DNA of 64,000 nucleotides from Pseudarthrobacter chlorophenolicus (GCF_000962805.1 NZ_JZTW01000010.1:1-64000), one strand, 5' to 3'; shown: positions 35,215 to 44,428, numbered from the stretch's first letter. Notes: generated from the letters alone by a model not told the origin. A program made the numbers and translations.

Positions 35215-36300
35215 CTAGCTGGCCGCTCCGTGCCCCGCCGCTACTTCCTCACCCTTCCTGACCGGCCCCGGTGGTGTTCCATCGCCGAAGGGCCGCCCGC
35301 CGAGGGCTTCCCGGCCATGCGCTTCGAGCCACCCGGAGAGGTCCGGCCCGGCCGGGACGATGCCGGTGGGATTGATGTCCTCATGAACGATGTAATAGTG
35401 CTGCTTGATCTGCACGAAGTCTGTGGTGTCGCCGAAGCCGGGAGTCTGGAAGAGGTCCCGGGCATAAGCCCACAGTGCCGGCATCTCGCTGAGCTTCTGC
35501 CGGTTGCACTTGAAGTGGCCGTGGTAGACCGCGTCAAAGCGGGCCAGCGTCGTGAACAGGCGGACATCTGCCTCGGTGATGGTGTCACCAACCAGGTAAC
35601 GCTGGGCGGAGAGGCGCTCCTCCAGCCAGTCCATCGCTGTCCACAACCGGTCGTAGGCGGCCTGGTATGCGTCCTGGGAGCCTGCAAACCCGCAGCGGTA
35701 AACGCCGTTGTTCACTTCGGTGAACACGCGCTTGTTTACCTCATCAATTTCGTCCCGCAACGGTTCCGGATAAAGGTCAGGAGCTCCGGGCCGGTGGAAT
35801 TCAGTCCACTCCGTGGAGAAATCCAGTGTGATCTGGGGAAAGTTATTGGTCACAACGGCGCCGGTGGGTACGTCCACCAGGGCAGGAACGGTGATGCCCC
35901 GCGGGTAGTCGGGAAAACGCTTGAAGTAGGCCTCCTGCAACCGCTCTATGCCCAGGACTGGATCCCTTCCACCGGGATCAAGGTCGAACGTCCAGGACCT
36001 GGAGTCATGCGTTGGCCCGGGCTGCCCAAGCGAAATTGCTTCCTCGAGGCCCAGCAGCCTGCGAACGATGACCGTCCTGTTGGCCCAGGGGCACGCCCGG
36101 GCTGCCACCAGCCGGTAGCGTCCCGCCTCGGCAGGCCAGCCTGGTTCACCGTGGTCCCCGGGCCTGCCGTCCCGGGTCACCCGGTCCTCGATGTAGTTGG
36201 TGTCGCGCGTAAACTCCTGGCCGCCGGTGACGTAGGCGCCCCGGGTGCTGTGCTCCCCGGTTCCGCCGGCCGTCAGGGTGCTCTCCGTGTCGTGGCTCAT
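35215..36300 (-). CDS. Glutathionyl-hydroquinone-reductase-like GST (ECM4/YqjG family)
   Basis: 361 residues. The thioredoxin-fold domain carries the catalytic motif ACPWANR with Cys70, and a GST C-terminal helical domain follows (ADVRLFTTLARFDAVYHGHFKCN). These enzymes reduce glutathionyl-hydroquinones using a catalytic cysteine. The cell's main thiol is probably mycothiol, as mshC lies in the same window at 49627. The thiol partner may therefore be mycothiol rather than glutathione (inference). Confidence 0.88.
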   Translation of the reverse strand: MSHDTESTLTAGGTGEHSTRGAYVTGGQEFTRDTNYIEDRVTRDGRPGDHGEPGWPAEAGRYRLVAARACPWANRTVIVRRLLGLEEAISLGQPGPTHDSRSWTFDLDPGGRDPVLGIERLQEAYFKRFPDYPRGITVPALVDVPTGAVVTNNFPQITLDFSTEWTEFHRPGAPDLYPEPLRDEIDEVNKRVFTEVNNGVYRCGFAGSQDAYQAAYDRLWTAMDWLEERLSAQRYLVGDTITEADVRLFTTLARFDAVYHGHFKCNRQKLSEMPALWAYARDLFQTPGFGDTTDFVQIKQHYYIVHEDINPTGIVPAGPDLSGWLEAHGREALGGRPFGDGTPPGPVRKGEEVAAGHGAAS

Positions 36301-36309
36301 CTGCCCAGC

Positions 36310-37050
36310 CTATGCGCCAGCAGACAGGACTGCGGTGACAGGCTGCAAGGCGATGACCCAGGAGCCGGCCACTATGGCCGAGAAAAGTACAATCCATACG
36401 CCGGAGGGAACATGGGTGGCCCTGTACAGCAGGTAAGCGTCGGAAGTTGCAAGCTGGCTGCGCCTGCGGAGGTGTACGTGGGCCAGTTTGATGAGATCCC
36501 TCACCGCGCCAACCAGCAAGGCCAGTCCAAGGATCACGGCGACGTGGCCGGTGAATTCCTTGGGCACAACGAGGATCAGGGCCAGTGCGGCGCCTATCGA
36601 TACCAGCGTGATGAGGAAACCGGCAAGGTTGCGCAGGAACACCAGCGTGGCGGCAAGGACAAGGCCTCCGGCGGCGATGGCGGCCGGTCCCCAGCCGTTG
36701 AATCCGCACACCACAAACACCGCGCCGGCCACCGCCGGAACCGGGTAACCCCAAAAGCATGACCACACAGTGGCGAGCCGGCTGCGGCTGTAAGTGGTGG
36801 TGGTGCCGGAATGATCGAGGCGCAAATGGATGCCGGAGAGCCGCTGTCCGGTTGTGACAGCTGCGAAAGCATGACCGAGCTCATGTGTCGCCGTGGTCAG
36901 GAGGCCAAAGTACTTCCAGGAGCGCCGCGGTACGGACAGGGCAGTCGCGGCGAGGAGCGCCAGCACGAGTTCGGTCACGGTGACGGGGGGCGGAGCCGTG
37001 CGGGCGAAGGATGCCAGCAGGACCTGCCACAGGTCGGCGGTCCCGTTCAT
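36310..37050 (-). CDS. M50-family membrane metalloprotease
   Basis: 246 residues with about five hydrophobic helices. The zinc-binding HELGHA motif starts at His56 (HELGH) inside the membrane region. The second motif of site-2 proteases (NxxPxxxxDG) is absent, which places it in the M50B-like group. Peptidase substrate unknown. It is 10 bases upstream of the GHR-like gene's promoter side on the same strand and ends near it. Confidence 0.82.
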   Translation of the reverse strand: MNGTADLWQVLLASFARTAPPPVTVTELVLALLAATALSVPRRSWKYFGLLTTATHELGHAFAAVTTGQRLSGIHLRLDHSGTTTTYSRSRLATVWSCFWGYPVPAVAGAVFVVCGFNGWGPAAIAAGGLVLAATLVFLRNLAGFLITLVSIGAALALILVVPKEFTGHVAVILGLALLVGAVRDLIKLAHVHLRRRSQLATSDAYLLYRATHVPSGVWIVLFSAIVAGSWVIALQPVTAVLSAGA

Positions 37051-37129
37051 GCGGGCGTGCCACGTCTGATAATCAAGGTGCCGTCCATGGCTCCCACGCT
37101 ACCGGGCCACGCTGGACGTCCACTTAAAG

Positions 37130-37161
37130 CCGGAAGGCACGCCAGGCGGCGTGCCTTCCGG
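37130..37161 (-). terminator. Perfect hairpin after the DUF4193 gene
   Basis: CCGGAAGGCACGCC (37130-37143) pairs with GGCGTGCCTTCCGG (37148-37161) over a 4-base loop. A second short dyad, CGGATCC/GGATCCG, lies at 37168-37185, closer to the DUF4193 stop. Confidence 0.7.
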
Positions 37162-37200
37162 TGCGTCCGGATCCGGGAGGATCCGAAGGGTTCCTGGTGC

Positions 37201-37503
37201 CTAGCCTTCGCACTCGGTGCAGTAGCTGTGACCATTCTTCTGGCGGGCTATCTGGGACCGGTGGCGGACCAGGAAGCAGGAGTAGCAGGTGAATTCGTCG
37301 TCGGCCTGGGGGATGACCTGCACCACGAGCTCTTCGGCAACGAATTCGCCGCCCGGTACACCCGCGCTGTCGAGCCCGTCAGCCTCATCCAGCTCAAGGA
37401 CGACACTTCGCGCATCGGGAGCATTCGCTGACTGGAGCTGCTCGAGCGAGTTGTCCTGCGACTCCTTGACGTCGGAGCGCAGTTCATCATAATCGGTTGC
37501 CAA
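37201..37503 (-). CDS. DUF4193-family small zinc-ribbon protein
   Basis: 100 residues. The family start MATDYDELRSDVKESQDNSL is reached from the TTG at 37503. The body is acidic, and the C-terminus carries a four-cysteine zinc site: CYSC followed about 20 residues later by CTEC. DUF4193 proteins are conserved in actinobacteria and lack an assigned function. The end NGHSYCTECEG is typical. The TTG start has no strong ribosome binding site, yet family alignment in my memory supports it. Confidence 0.88.
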   Translation of the reverse strand: MATDYDELRSDVKESQDNSLEQLQSANAPDARSVVLELDEADGLDSAGVPGGEFVAEELVVQVIPQADDEFTCYSCFLVRHRSQIARQKNGHSYCTECEG

Positions 37504-37708
37504 TTTAGGTGCTTCTCTTTTCTTTGGTTGGCCTGTCGCGTATGAAACGTACAGCATCAGAGGGGTATTCCCCAAGAGAAGGAGTATGTTTGCCGCCGCC
37601 TGGGTACAGGTTCCATGACGGTGCGGGCCATCACCATTGGATGGTTTCCGCGCTGGAAGCGGTGGGCGCAGCAGCAGTTGGGCCTCCAATGGATCCGAAA
37701 GGACGTAC

Positions 37709-38854
37709 GTGGAACTACTCACTGCAGGATTTGGCGGTGCCGCCCAGGTAGCAACGGGCGTTGGCCCCGTCCTGGAGAAATTCGACGGCATCTCGCGGAT
37801 TGCCGTCCTGCGCGGCGGCGGGCTGGGTGACCTGATTTTCGCTGTTCCTGCGATGGCGGCGCTGAAAGCGGCCTATCCGGAGGCCGTCCTGACGCTCCTC
37901 GGCACGCCGGTTCATCAAGCGCTCTTGGCTGCAGTCGAAAGTCCGGTTGACGAGTTCGGCCTGCTGCCGTTTGCAGAAGGCGTTCGGCCCGGTGTCGAAG
38001 ATCACTCAGAGCTGGAGGGGTTTTTCGACCGGCAGCGGACACCACCGTTTGATCTCGCCGTGCAGCTTCATGGCGGTGGACGGTACTCGAACCCGTTCCT
38101 GCTCCGCTTGGGCGCACGGCACACGGTGGGCACTCAGACGGCGGATGCCGCGGGCCTGGAGCGGACCGTTCCCTATATCTATTACCAGCATGAACCCCTT
38201 CGTGCCCTGGAGGTGGCAGGGTTCGCCGGCGCTGTGCCCGTTGACCTTGAAGCGAGGCTTGTCCCCGCGGCGGGGGTGCGGGGGATCCGCCGTGCAGCCA
38301 ACGACGACGGCGCGCAGCCCCTCGTGGTGATCCATCCGGGCGCAACCGACCCCCGCCGTCGTTGGCCAGTTGAGCGCTTTGCGCAGCTTGCCGGCGCGTG
38401 TGCTGCGGATGGTTGCCGGGTCCTGGTCATCGGCGACGACAACGAGCAGGATCTGGCGGAACAGGTCGCCGGCGCTGCCGCCTCAACATCCGTGGAGTCC
38501 CTGGCGGGCAAGCTCACCATGACCGAACTGGTAGGCCTGCTGGCCGACGCCTCGGTGGTGGTGGGTAACGACAGCGGCCCGCGCCATCTTGCCCAAGCTC
38601 TTGGTGTGCCAACTGTGGGCATCTTCTGGGTGGGCAATGTCATCAACGCCGCCGCCCTCGGACGGTCAATGCACCGTGTGCACATGTCCTGGCTCACGGG
38701 GTGTCCCACGTGCGGGATCGACATAACGCAGGTGGGCTGGACGGCTCCGCGTTGTGCGCACGACGACTCAATCGTTGCCGGGGTGGAGGTCAGGGAGGTC
38801 TACGACGATGTGAGGAACCTGGTGGCCACTGCTGTAAGCAGGTCACGCGCATGA
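37709..38854 (+). CDS. Glycosyltransferase family 9 protein
   Basis: 381 residues from the GTG at 37709, which follows GAAAGGA by five bases. The N-terminal GT-B domain has IAVLRGGGLGDLIFAVPAM and the second has VVIHPGATDPRRRWPVERFAQL and VVGNDSGPRHLAQALGVPTVGIF. These are hallmarks of ADP-heptose:LPS heptosyltransferases. A cluster of cysteines (CPTCG) near residue 330 is unusual. In a Gram-positive host the sugar acceptor is unknown. It overlaps the next GT9 gene by four bases (ATGA). Confidence 0.88.
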   Translation: MELLTAGFGGAAQVATGVGPVLEKFDGISRIAVLRGGGLGDLIFAVPAMAALKAAYPEAVLTLLGTPVHQALLAAVESPVDEFGLLPFAEGVRPGVEDHSELEGFFDRQRTPPFDLAVQLHGGGRYSNPFLLRLGARHTVGTQTADAAGLERTVPYIYYQHEPLRALEVAGFAGAVPVDLEARLVPAAGVRGIRRAANDDGAQPLVVIHPGATDPRRRWPVERFAQLAGACAADGCRVLVIGDDNEQDLAEQVAGAAASTSVESLAGKLTMTELVGLLADASVVVGNDSGPRHLAQALGVPTVGIFWVGNVINAAALGRSMHRVHMSWLTGCPTCGIDITQVGWTAPRCAHDDSIVAGVEVREVYDDVRNLVATAVSRSRA

Positions 38855-39825
38855 ATGGGGGAACAGTGCCCACGGACGCTGTGGCCAGTGGGACAGCCGG
38901 CAGGCCGGAATTGCTGGTACTCCGGGCGCTGAAGCTCGGCGACCTGCTGGTGGCAGTTCCGGCGTTGAAGGCCATCCGCCGGGCTTTCCCGGAGCACAGG
39001 CTCCGCTACGCAGCCCAGGGGTGGCTGTCTGAGGCGCTGGGCCTGGTGGGCGGGTATGAACTGCTCCCGACGCACGGGCTCGACGAGCCGCTGGCCCTTC
39101 GGCCAGGAGTGGTGGATGTGGCAATTAACCTCCACGGGAACGGCCCGGAAAGCGCCGGCCGGATCGAGGCACTGAAAGCCCGGCGGACCATTGCCTACCG
39201 CAGTGGCAACCTCGACGGTCCACTGTGGCGGGCAGAACTGCATGAACGCGAACGTTGGGCACACCTGCTGTCCTGGCACGGTATCGACGCCGATCCAACA
39301 GATCTTCAGCTTCAACATCCGCAGGTTCCCAACCCTGTGCCGGGAGCGACGGTGCTGCATGTTGGTGCCGCGTACGGCAGCAGACTCTGGCCCGCCGAAC
39401 GGTTTGCTGCCGTCGCCGCCGAACTCGCACAGGCCGGTCACCGCGTGGTCTTCACCGGCGGGGCGGGGGAGAAAGAGCGCGCACACGCAGTGTGCAGGCT
39501 GGCTGGCCTCCCTGCGGAATGCGTTCTCGCCGGCAGCCTGGCCTTAGGTGCGTTCGCCGCCATCATCGCCGGGGCCAGGCTGGTCATCTCCGCCGACACC
39601 GGCGCCGCGCACCTGGCATCGGCCTACGGAACGCCCTCCGTGGTGCTCTTCGGCCCGGCGCCCCCGGAAATCTGGGGTCCTCCGCCGGGCCCCCATGTGG
39701 TGCTCACAAAGGCGGGGCTCCGGCGTGGGGACACCTTTTCCGACGTTCCGGACCCGGCCCTGCTGGCCGTTGAGGTTGACGATGTCCTGGCGGCGGTGGG
39801 CGGCCTCGGACTGCTGCCGGCTTGA
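38851..39825 (+). CDS. Second glycosyltransferase family 9 protein
   Basis: 324 residues. It repeats the GT9 pattern: LLVLRALKLGDLLVAVPALKAIRRAFP at the N-terminus, VLHVGAAYGSRLWPAERFAAVA in the middle and VISADTGAAHLASAYGTPSVVLFGPAPPE in the donor-binding half. The start overlaps the preceding GT9 gene by four bases, so both are co-translated and probably add consecutive sugars to one acceptor. No other wall- or lipid-glycan gene is adjacent. Start chosen because the ATGA junction is in frame. Confidence 0.88.
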   Translation: MNGGTVPTDAVASGTAGRPELLVLRALKLGDLLVAVPALKAIRRAFPEHRLRYAAQGWLSEALGLVGGYELLPTHGLDEPLALRPGVVDVAINLHGNGPESAGRIEALKARRTIAYRSGNLDGPLWRAELHERERWAHLLSWHGIDADPTDLQLQHPQVPNPVPGATVLHVGAAYGSRLWPAERFAAVAAELAQAGHRVVFTGGAGEKERAHAVCRLAGLPAECVLAGSLALGAFAAIIAGARLVISADTGAAHLASAYGTPSVVLFGPAPPEIWGPPPGPHVVLTKAGLRRGDTFSDVPDPALLAVEVDDVLAAVGGLGLLPA

Positions 39826-39882
39826 GCAAAATTTGCGCATAACCGAAGCGCCGGCTGGCGATGCCGATCCTAAAATGGAGTC

Positions 39883-40119
39883 ATGGGCACTGAAATGGGG
39901 ATTGCCTTGGTATTGCTGACAGCGTTCGTCTGGATGGCCGGGACGCTGGTAATCCTGTCCGCTATCGACCGGCCGGAGCGCAAAGCCCGCCGGCAGGAGC
40001 GGCGTGACACCCGGGCAGGGGAGCACAGGCGGAGAGTGGAGTACCGTCCCGTAGCGGCGGGGTCCCGTCCGGAGGGCCGCAGGAGGCATCCCCGGACACG
40101 TAAGCTGCGTCCGCACTGA
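39883..40119 (+). CDS. Small membrane-anchored basic protein
   Basis: 78 residues. A single hydrophobic helix (about residues 5-27, GIALVLLTAFVWMAGTLVILS) is followed by a strongly arginine-rich tail. The tail suggests a cytoplasmic domain that may touch nucleic acid or acidic phospholipid. No family is recognised. It lies 57 bases after the GT9 pair, and a ribosome binding site (TGGAG) precedes the ATG. A minus-strand open frame covers the tail and is likely a shadow. Confidence 0.5.
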   Translation: MGTEMGIALVLLTAFVWMAGTLVILSAIDRPERKARRQERRDTRAGEHRRRVEYRPVAAGSRPEGRRRHPRTRKLRPH

Positions 40120-40281
40120 CGCGTCCTTGGGCTGCGGCATCAACCGGGTGAGGTCCGCCTGGCGTCATGAAGGAAACACTTCGTAGAAATGCGCAGGAAG
40201 TTTATCCATCGAACGGAATTTGGGCCCCTTTTTCCCCTACGATGGTTTCGCATCACTCTGTCTACATTCCGGGGGGAATAA

Positions 40282-40785
40282 ATGAGCTATCCGCAATATC
40301 CGAACCAGCAACAGCAGCAGGCGCCTTCCTACCAGACTGGTGGAGAACCGCCTTTGTGGGCGCCCTACTACGGAGCAACGCTGCCCATCGCCGTTAAGCG
40401 GTTCTTCAAGAAGTACGCCACCTTCTCAGGCCGGGCCAGCCGGAGCGAGTACTGGTGGTGGACACTGGTGGCGTCAGTCGTTGCCATTGTCTTGAACGTC
40501 ATTGCCGGTGCAGGTGGATCCGCCGGAGCTACCGTCGCTGCGAATGGAACTGCCGTGCCAGGGCCTGGCTTCGTGGTGGGAGGAATCCTTGGACTTCTGT
40601 GGTTCCTTGCGGTGATCGTCCCCTCCCTGGCCCTCCTGGTCCGACGCCTCCACGACGTCAACATCAGCGGCTGGCTGGTACTGATCATCCTGGTGCCGTT
40701 CCTGGGCGCACTGGCGCTCTTCGTCATCTCAATCCTGCCGTCCAACCCGGCCGGACAGCGGTTCGACCAGCCCGCGGGCTACTAG
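40282..40785 (+). CDS. DUF805-family membrane protein
   Basis: 167 residues. The N-terminal 30 residues are Gln/Pro/Tyr-rich (SYPQYPNQQQQQAPSYQ). The DUF805 core follows with FFKKYATFSGRASRSEYWWW, then three to four helices and the signature RRLHDVNISGWLVLI. DUF805 proteins are inner-membrane proteins of unknown role. The start ATG at 40282 follows GGGGGAATAA. A strong intrinsic terminator closes the gene. Confidence 0.9.
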   Translation: MSYPQYPNQQQQQAPSYQTGGEPPLWAPYYGATLPIAVKRFFKKYATFSGRASRSEYWWWTLVASVVAIVLNVIAGAGGSAGATVAANGTAVPGPGFVVGGILGLLWFLAVIVPSLALLVRRLHDVNISGWLVLIILVPFLGALALFVISILPSNPAGQRFDQPAGY

Positions 40786-40803
40786 CCTCACGGCTTTGGC
40801 GAA

Positions 40804-40837
40804 AGGGAGCCCGATCATCGCGATCGGGCTCCTTTTT
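40804..40837 (+). terminator. Intrinsic terminator after DUF805
   Basis: GGAGCCCGATC (40806-40816) pairs with GATCGGGCTCC (40822-40832), followed by a T5 run. Confidence 0.9.
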
Positions 40838-40892
40838 GCTTTGCAGGAAACGTTGGGTTCCGCGGTTTCCCACTGCGGCCTAGGCTGGCGCT

Positions 40893-41717
40893 GTGGAGTC
40901 TGACGTGAGCGGTGTTCCGGTGCACTGCGCGGCATTCGGCGACGGCGCCCCCGTCCTGGTCCTGCATGGCTCGGGCGTAGACCATCGGGAGATGGCCGCC
41001 GTATTTGAGCCAATGTTCGGCCGGCTGCCCGGCTACCGGAGGATCTACCCCGACCTGCCGGGCATGGGCCGTACGCCGGCGGCCGCCACACTTGTCAGTG
41101 CCGATGACGTGCTCGACCATTTGCTTGGCTTCGTCGACAGCATCGTCGGCCCGGCGCCGTTCCGGCTCATCGGCCACTCTGCAGGCGCCTACTTTGCGCG
41201 TGCCATGGCCCGCCGGAGGCCGAGGCAGGTGGCCGGGCTCGCCCTGGTCTGTCCACTGGGAGAGATCGCCAGGGACCTCCCGGAGCATGAGGTCCTGGTT
41301 GTGTCCGTGGATCCGAGTGAACATTTGGACGCCGAAGATGCCGCATCATTCAGGGAGTACTTCGTGGTCCAAACCCAGGCAACGCTGGACCGTTACCTGG
41401 AGGCGGTGGCTCCCTCCCGGGGCCTGGCGGACGAAGCGGCACTGGAACGGATTGCGCAGCAGTGGCAGTTCCGCAGCACCGCTGCTGACAGCCAGGCGTA
41501 TTCGGGCCCTACGCTCATCGTCGCCGGCAGGCAGGACGCCACCGTGGGCTACAAAGGTGCCTGGGAACTGCTTCAGCTCTACCCCCGGGCCACTTTCGCC
41601 GTGCTTGACCAGGCAGGGCACGCGCTGCCACATGAGCAGCCGGACCTCCTCGAAGCTTTGGTGACCGAGTGGCTGGGCCGTACAGTCAGCCAAGAACCGA
41701 TCCCACCCGTCGCCTAG
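40893..41717 (+). CDS. Alpha/beta-fold hydrolase
   Basis: 274 residues. The oxyanion strand ends LVLHGSGVDH, the nucleophile elbow is GHSAG with Ser96, the acid is likely Asp in VAGRQDATV and the histidine lies in LDQAGHALPHEQP. This is the haloperoxidase/MenH-like group, with no substrate evident. The GTG at 40893 is the start. It ends three bases before the convergent uvrA-like gene, with no room for a separate terminator. Confidence 0.87.
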   Translation: MESDVSGVPVHCAAFGDGAPVLVLHGSGVDHREMAAVFEPMFGRLPGYRRIYPDLPGMGRTPAAATLVSADDVLDHLLGFVDSIVGPAPFRLIGHSAGAYFARAMARRRPRQVAGLALVCPLGEIARDLPEHEVLVVSVDPSEHLDAEDAASFREYFVVQTQATLDRYLEAVAPSRGLADEAALERIAQQWQFRSTAADSQAYSGPTLIVAGRQDATVGYKGAWELLQLYPRATFAVLDQAGHALPHEQPDLLEALVTEWLGRTVSQEPIPPVA

Positions 41718-41720
41718 CCG

Positions 41721-44252
41721 TCAACGGCCGAGGGCTGCCGCTAAATACGGTGCGGTACGGCTTTCAGCCGCCTGTGCCACGGCTTCCGGCGAGCCGGTTG
41801 CCATGATCCGCCCGCCCTGGTCCCCTCCGGACGGTCCAAGGTCGATGACCCAGTCCGCGGCGGCAACAACGGACATCTCATGCTCGACCACCACCACCGT
41901 GTTTCCCGCGTCCACGAGTGCGTGCAATTGTGCCATCAGGAGCTGGACGTCCGCCGGGTGTAGGCCCGTGGTGGGTTCGTCCAGCAGGTACAGGGTGTGC
42001 CCGCGCTGGGCGCGCTGCAGTTCGGTGGCCAGTTTGATGCGTTGCGCCTCACCGCCGGAAAGTTCCGTGGCCGGTTGTCCAAGGCGAAGGTACCCCAGCC
42101 CCACATCCTGCAGGCATTTGAGGCTGCGCGCCGCAGCGGGAACCCCTGACAGGAATTCTGCTGCGAGGTCCACTGTCATGCCCAGCACGTCGGCCACAGT
42201 CCTTCCGAGGTATTCCACCTCCAGCGTGGCGGGGTTGTAGCGGGAACCTTCGCAGTCCGGGCAGGGTCCGTAGCTTCCCGGCAGGAAGAGGAGCTCCACC
42301 GCCACAAAGCCCTCGCCCTGGCACGTCTCGCAACGGCCTCCTGCGACGTTGAAAGAAAACCTGCCGGCGCCGAACCCCTTTGCTTTGGCAGCGTCAGTAC
42401 CTGCGAACACTTTGCGGACGGCGTCGAAGAGGCCCGTGTAGGTTGCCAGGTTGGAACGCGGCGTCCGGCCGATCGGCTTCTGGTCCACCGTGACCAGCCT
42501 GTCAATGGTGTTGCTCCCCTTGACCGTACCGACGTGAAGCGGCTCAGCAGGACCGTCCTCTTCCTCTGCTGTTCTTTCCGTGCTGAGCGAGGCAGCCACC
42601 ACATCCCCTAGAACGCGGCCCACGAGGGTGGACTTACCGGAGCCTGAAACACCGGTCACGGCCGTGAGGACTCCAAGGGGGAAACTGGCGTCCAGCCCCT
42701 GGAGGTTGTGCTGCCTGACATCGGCCAGCTCCACCCAACCGGCGGGTTGGCGCGGTTCACCGTTTCCGGACGGAGAAGAGGGGCCGGACGGCCGTGGCGC
42801 GTCGAAGAGGAACGGGCGGGTTACGGATGCTTCAACCTCGGCCAGTCCTGCCACCGGGCCGCTGTAAAGCACTTCACCGCCACCCTCTCCGGCGCGGGGG
42901 CCAACGTCCACCAGCCAGTCTGCCCTGCGGACAACGTCCATGTTGTGCTCCACCACGAAGACGGAGTTCCCGGAGGACTTCAGTTGCTCCAGGACTTCCA
43001 GCAGTGGCTCCGCGTCGGCGGGATGGAGTCCCGCTGACGGTTCATCGAGCACATAGATCACGCCGAACAGCCCGGAACGAAGCTGGGTGGCGATCCGCAG
43101 CCGCTGCATCTCGCCCGGTGAGAGGGTGGGGGTTCCCCGGCCCAAGGCCAGGTATCCCAGGCCAAGATCCAGGAGAACGTTGATCCGCTGGAGCAGGTCC
43201 CGGGTGATGGTGACTGCCACCTCGTTGGACTCGCCGGAACGCTGAGTGCGTGAGGCCGTGCCGGCCCGGGCCAGTTGACTGGTTGGACGGACGATGTCCG
43301 CCAGGTCAGCCAACGGGAGTGCGTTGAACTCCGCGATGGTCCTGCCGGCGAAGGTGACGGCCAGTGCCTCGGCAATCAGCCCGGTGCCCGAACAGCTCCG
43401 GCAGGGACCTGACTCCATGAAGGCCAGGACCCGGTCCCGCATGGATGCGCTTTGCGAGTCAGCCAGCGTATGGAGCACGTAACTCCGTGCGCTCCAGAAC
43501 CGGCCCTTGTAGGGCTTGGCAACCCGGTCACGCTGCGGCGTAACCTCCACCACCGGTTGTTCTTCCGTAAAGAGGATCCAATCGCGGTGTTTCTTGGGCA
43601 GTTTGCGCCACGGGATGTCGACGTCGTACCCCAGGTGGGTCAGGATATCCCGCAGGTTCTTTCCCTGCCACGCTCCCGGCCAGGCGGCAATGGCCCCGTC
43701 CCGGATGGTGAGGGACGGATTGGGGACCAGTGACTGTTCGGAGACCGTGTGGGCGACTCCGAGGCCGTGGCATTCCCTGCAGGCGCCTGCGGCCGTATTG
43801 GGGGAGAAGGAGTCCGAGTCGAGCTGGCTGCTGCCCTGAGGGTAGGTGCCTGCCCGTGAAAAGAGCATGCGCACCGAGTTGGAAAGGGTGGTGACAGTTC
43901 CCACACTGGAGCGGCTGGTCGCAGCGCCGCGGCGCTGTTGAAGGGCGACGGCGGGCGGCAGGCCGCTGATCAGCTCCACCTTGGGGTTGTGGCCCTGTTG
44001 GATGAGGCGCCTGGCATAGGGGGCCACGGATTCGAAGTAGCGGCGCTGGGCCTCGGCATAGATAGTGCCGAACGCCAAAGACGACTTACCGGAGCCCGAG
44101 ACGCCGGTGAACGCCACGATCGCGTCCCGCGGAACGTCCACGTTGACGTTGCGGAGGTTGTTTTCCCGGGCACCACGGACCCGGACAAAGCCGTCGGACT
44201 GGTGCGCGGGAGAAGTCAGCGGGGAATCGTCAGCGTGCTGTGCGTTCGGCAT
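41721..44252 (-). CDS. Class III UvrA-like ABC ATPase (UvrA2/DrrC type)
   Basis: 843 residues from the ATG at 44252, about 100 shorter than canonical UvrA. Two Walker A motifs are visible: GVSGSGKSSLAFGTIYAE and GVSGSGKSTLVG. Zinc-module cysteines include CRECHGLG, CRSCSGTG, CETCQGEG and CPDCEG. Two ABC signatures end in LSPGEMQRLRIA and LSGGEAQRIKLA. The length deficit fits loss of the UvrB-interaction domain seen in class III UvrA proteins linked to drug or DNA-intercalator resistance. A longer upstream TTG (44297) is less likely. Confidence 0.88.
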   Translation of the reverse strand: MPNAQHADDSPLTSPAHQSDGFVRVRGARENNLRNVNVDVPRDAIVAFTGVSGSGKSSLAFGTIYAEAQRRYFESVAPYARRLIQQGHNPKVELISGLPPAVALQQRRGAATSRSSVGTVTTLSNSVRMLFSRAGTYPQGSSQLDSDSFSPNTAAGACRECHGLGVAHTVSEQSLVPNPSLTIRDGAIAAWPGAWQGKNLRDILTHLGYDVDIPWRKLPKKHRDWILFTEEQPVVEVTPQRDRVAKPYKGRFWSARSYVLHTLADSQSASMRDRVLAFMESGPCRSCSGTGLIAEALAVTFAGRTIAEFNALPLADLADIVRPTSQLARAGTASRTQRSGESNEVAVTITRDLLQRINVLLDLGLGYLALGRGTPTLSPGEMQRLRIATQLRSGLFGVIYVLDEPSAGLHPADAEPLLEVLEQLKSSGNSVFVVEHNMDVVRRADWLVDVGPRAGEGGGEVLYSGPVAGLAEVEASVTRPFLFDAPRPSGPSSPSGNGEPRQPAGWVELADVRQHNLQGLDASFPLGVLTAVTGVSGSGKSTLVGRVLGDVVAASLSTERTAEEEDGPAEPLHVGTVKGSNTIDRLVTVDQKPIGRTPRSNLATYTGLFDAVRKVFAGTDAAKAKGFGAGRFSFNVAGGRCETCQGEGFVAVELLFLPGSYGPCPDCEGSRYNPATLEVEYLGRTVADVLGMTVDLAAEFLSGVPAAARSLKCLQDVGLGYLRLGQPATELSGGEAQRIKLATELQRAQRGHTLYLLDEPTTGLHPADVQLLMAQLHALVDAGNTVVVVEHEMSVVAAADWVIDLGPSGGDQGGRIMATGSPEAVAQAAESRTAPYLAAALGR

Positions 44253-44390
44253 TGTTGTGACTCTAGTAGGGAAGCCACGCGCAGAACTATTCCTCAAGAC
44301 TGGGCGCCCGTTGACAAGCAGGCCGGAACGTGACGGAACTCACAGGCGAGGCCACGGCGTGAAGTGGTTATGCCAGGAATCCAGGGAACG

Positions 44391-44428
44391 AAAAAAGCCC
44401 CGGAAAATCAATGATTTTCCGGGGCTTT
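44391..44428 (-). terminator. Intrinsic terminator after tRNA-Leu
   Basis: A near-perfect 17-bp dyad (44394-44410 with 44412-44428) lies just 3' of the tRNA on the minus strand, ending in a run of six U residues. Confidence 0.85.

Noticed and set aside
37615..37830. A 71-codon frame upstream of the first GT9 gene
   Set aside because: Overlaps the GT9 start in another frame, and its arginine/tryptophan-rich translation has no ribosome binding site.
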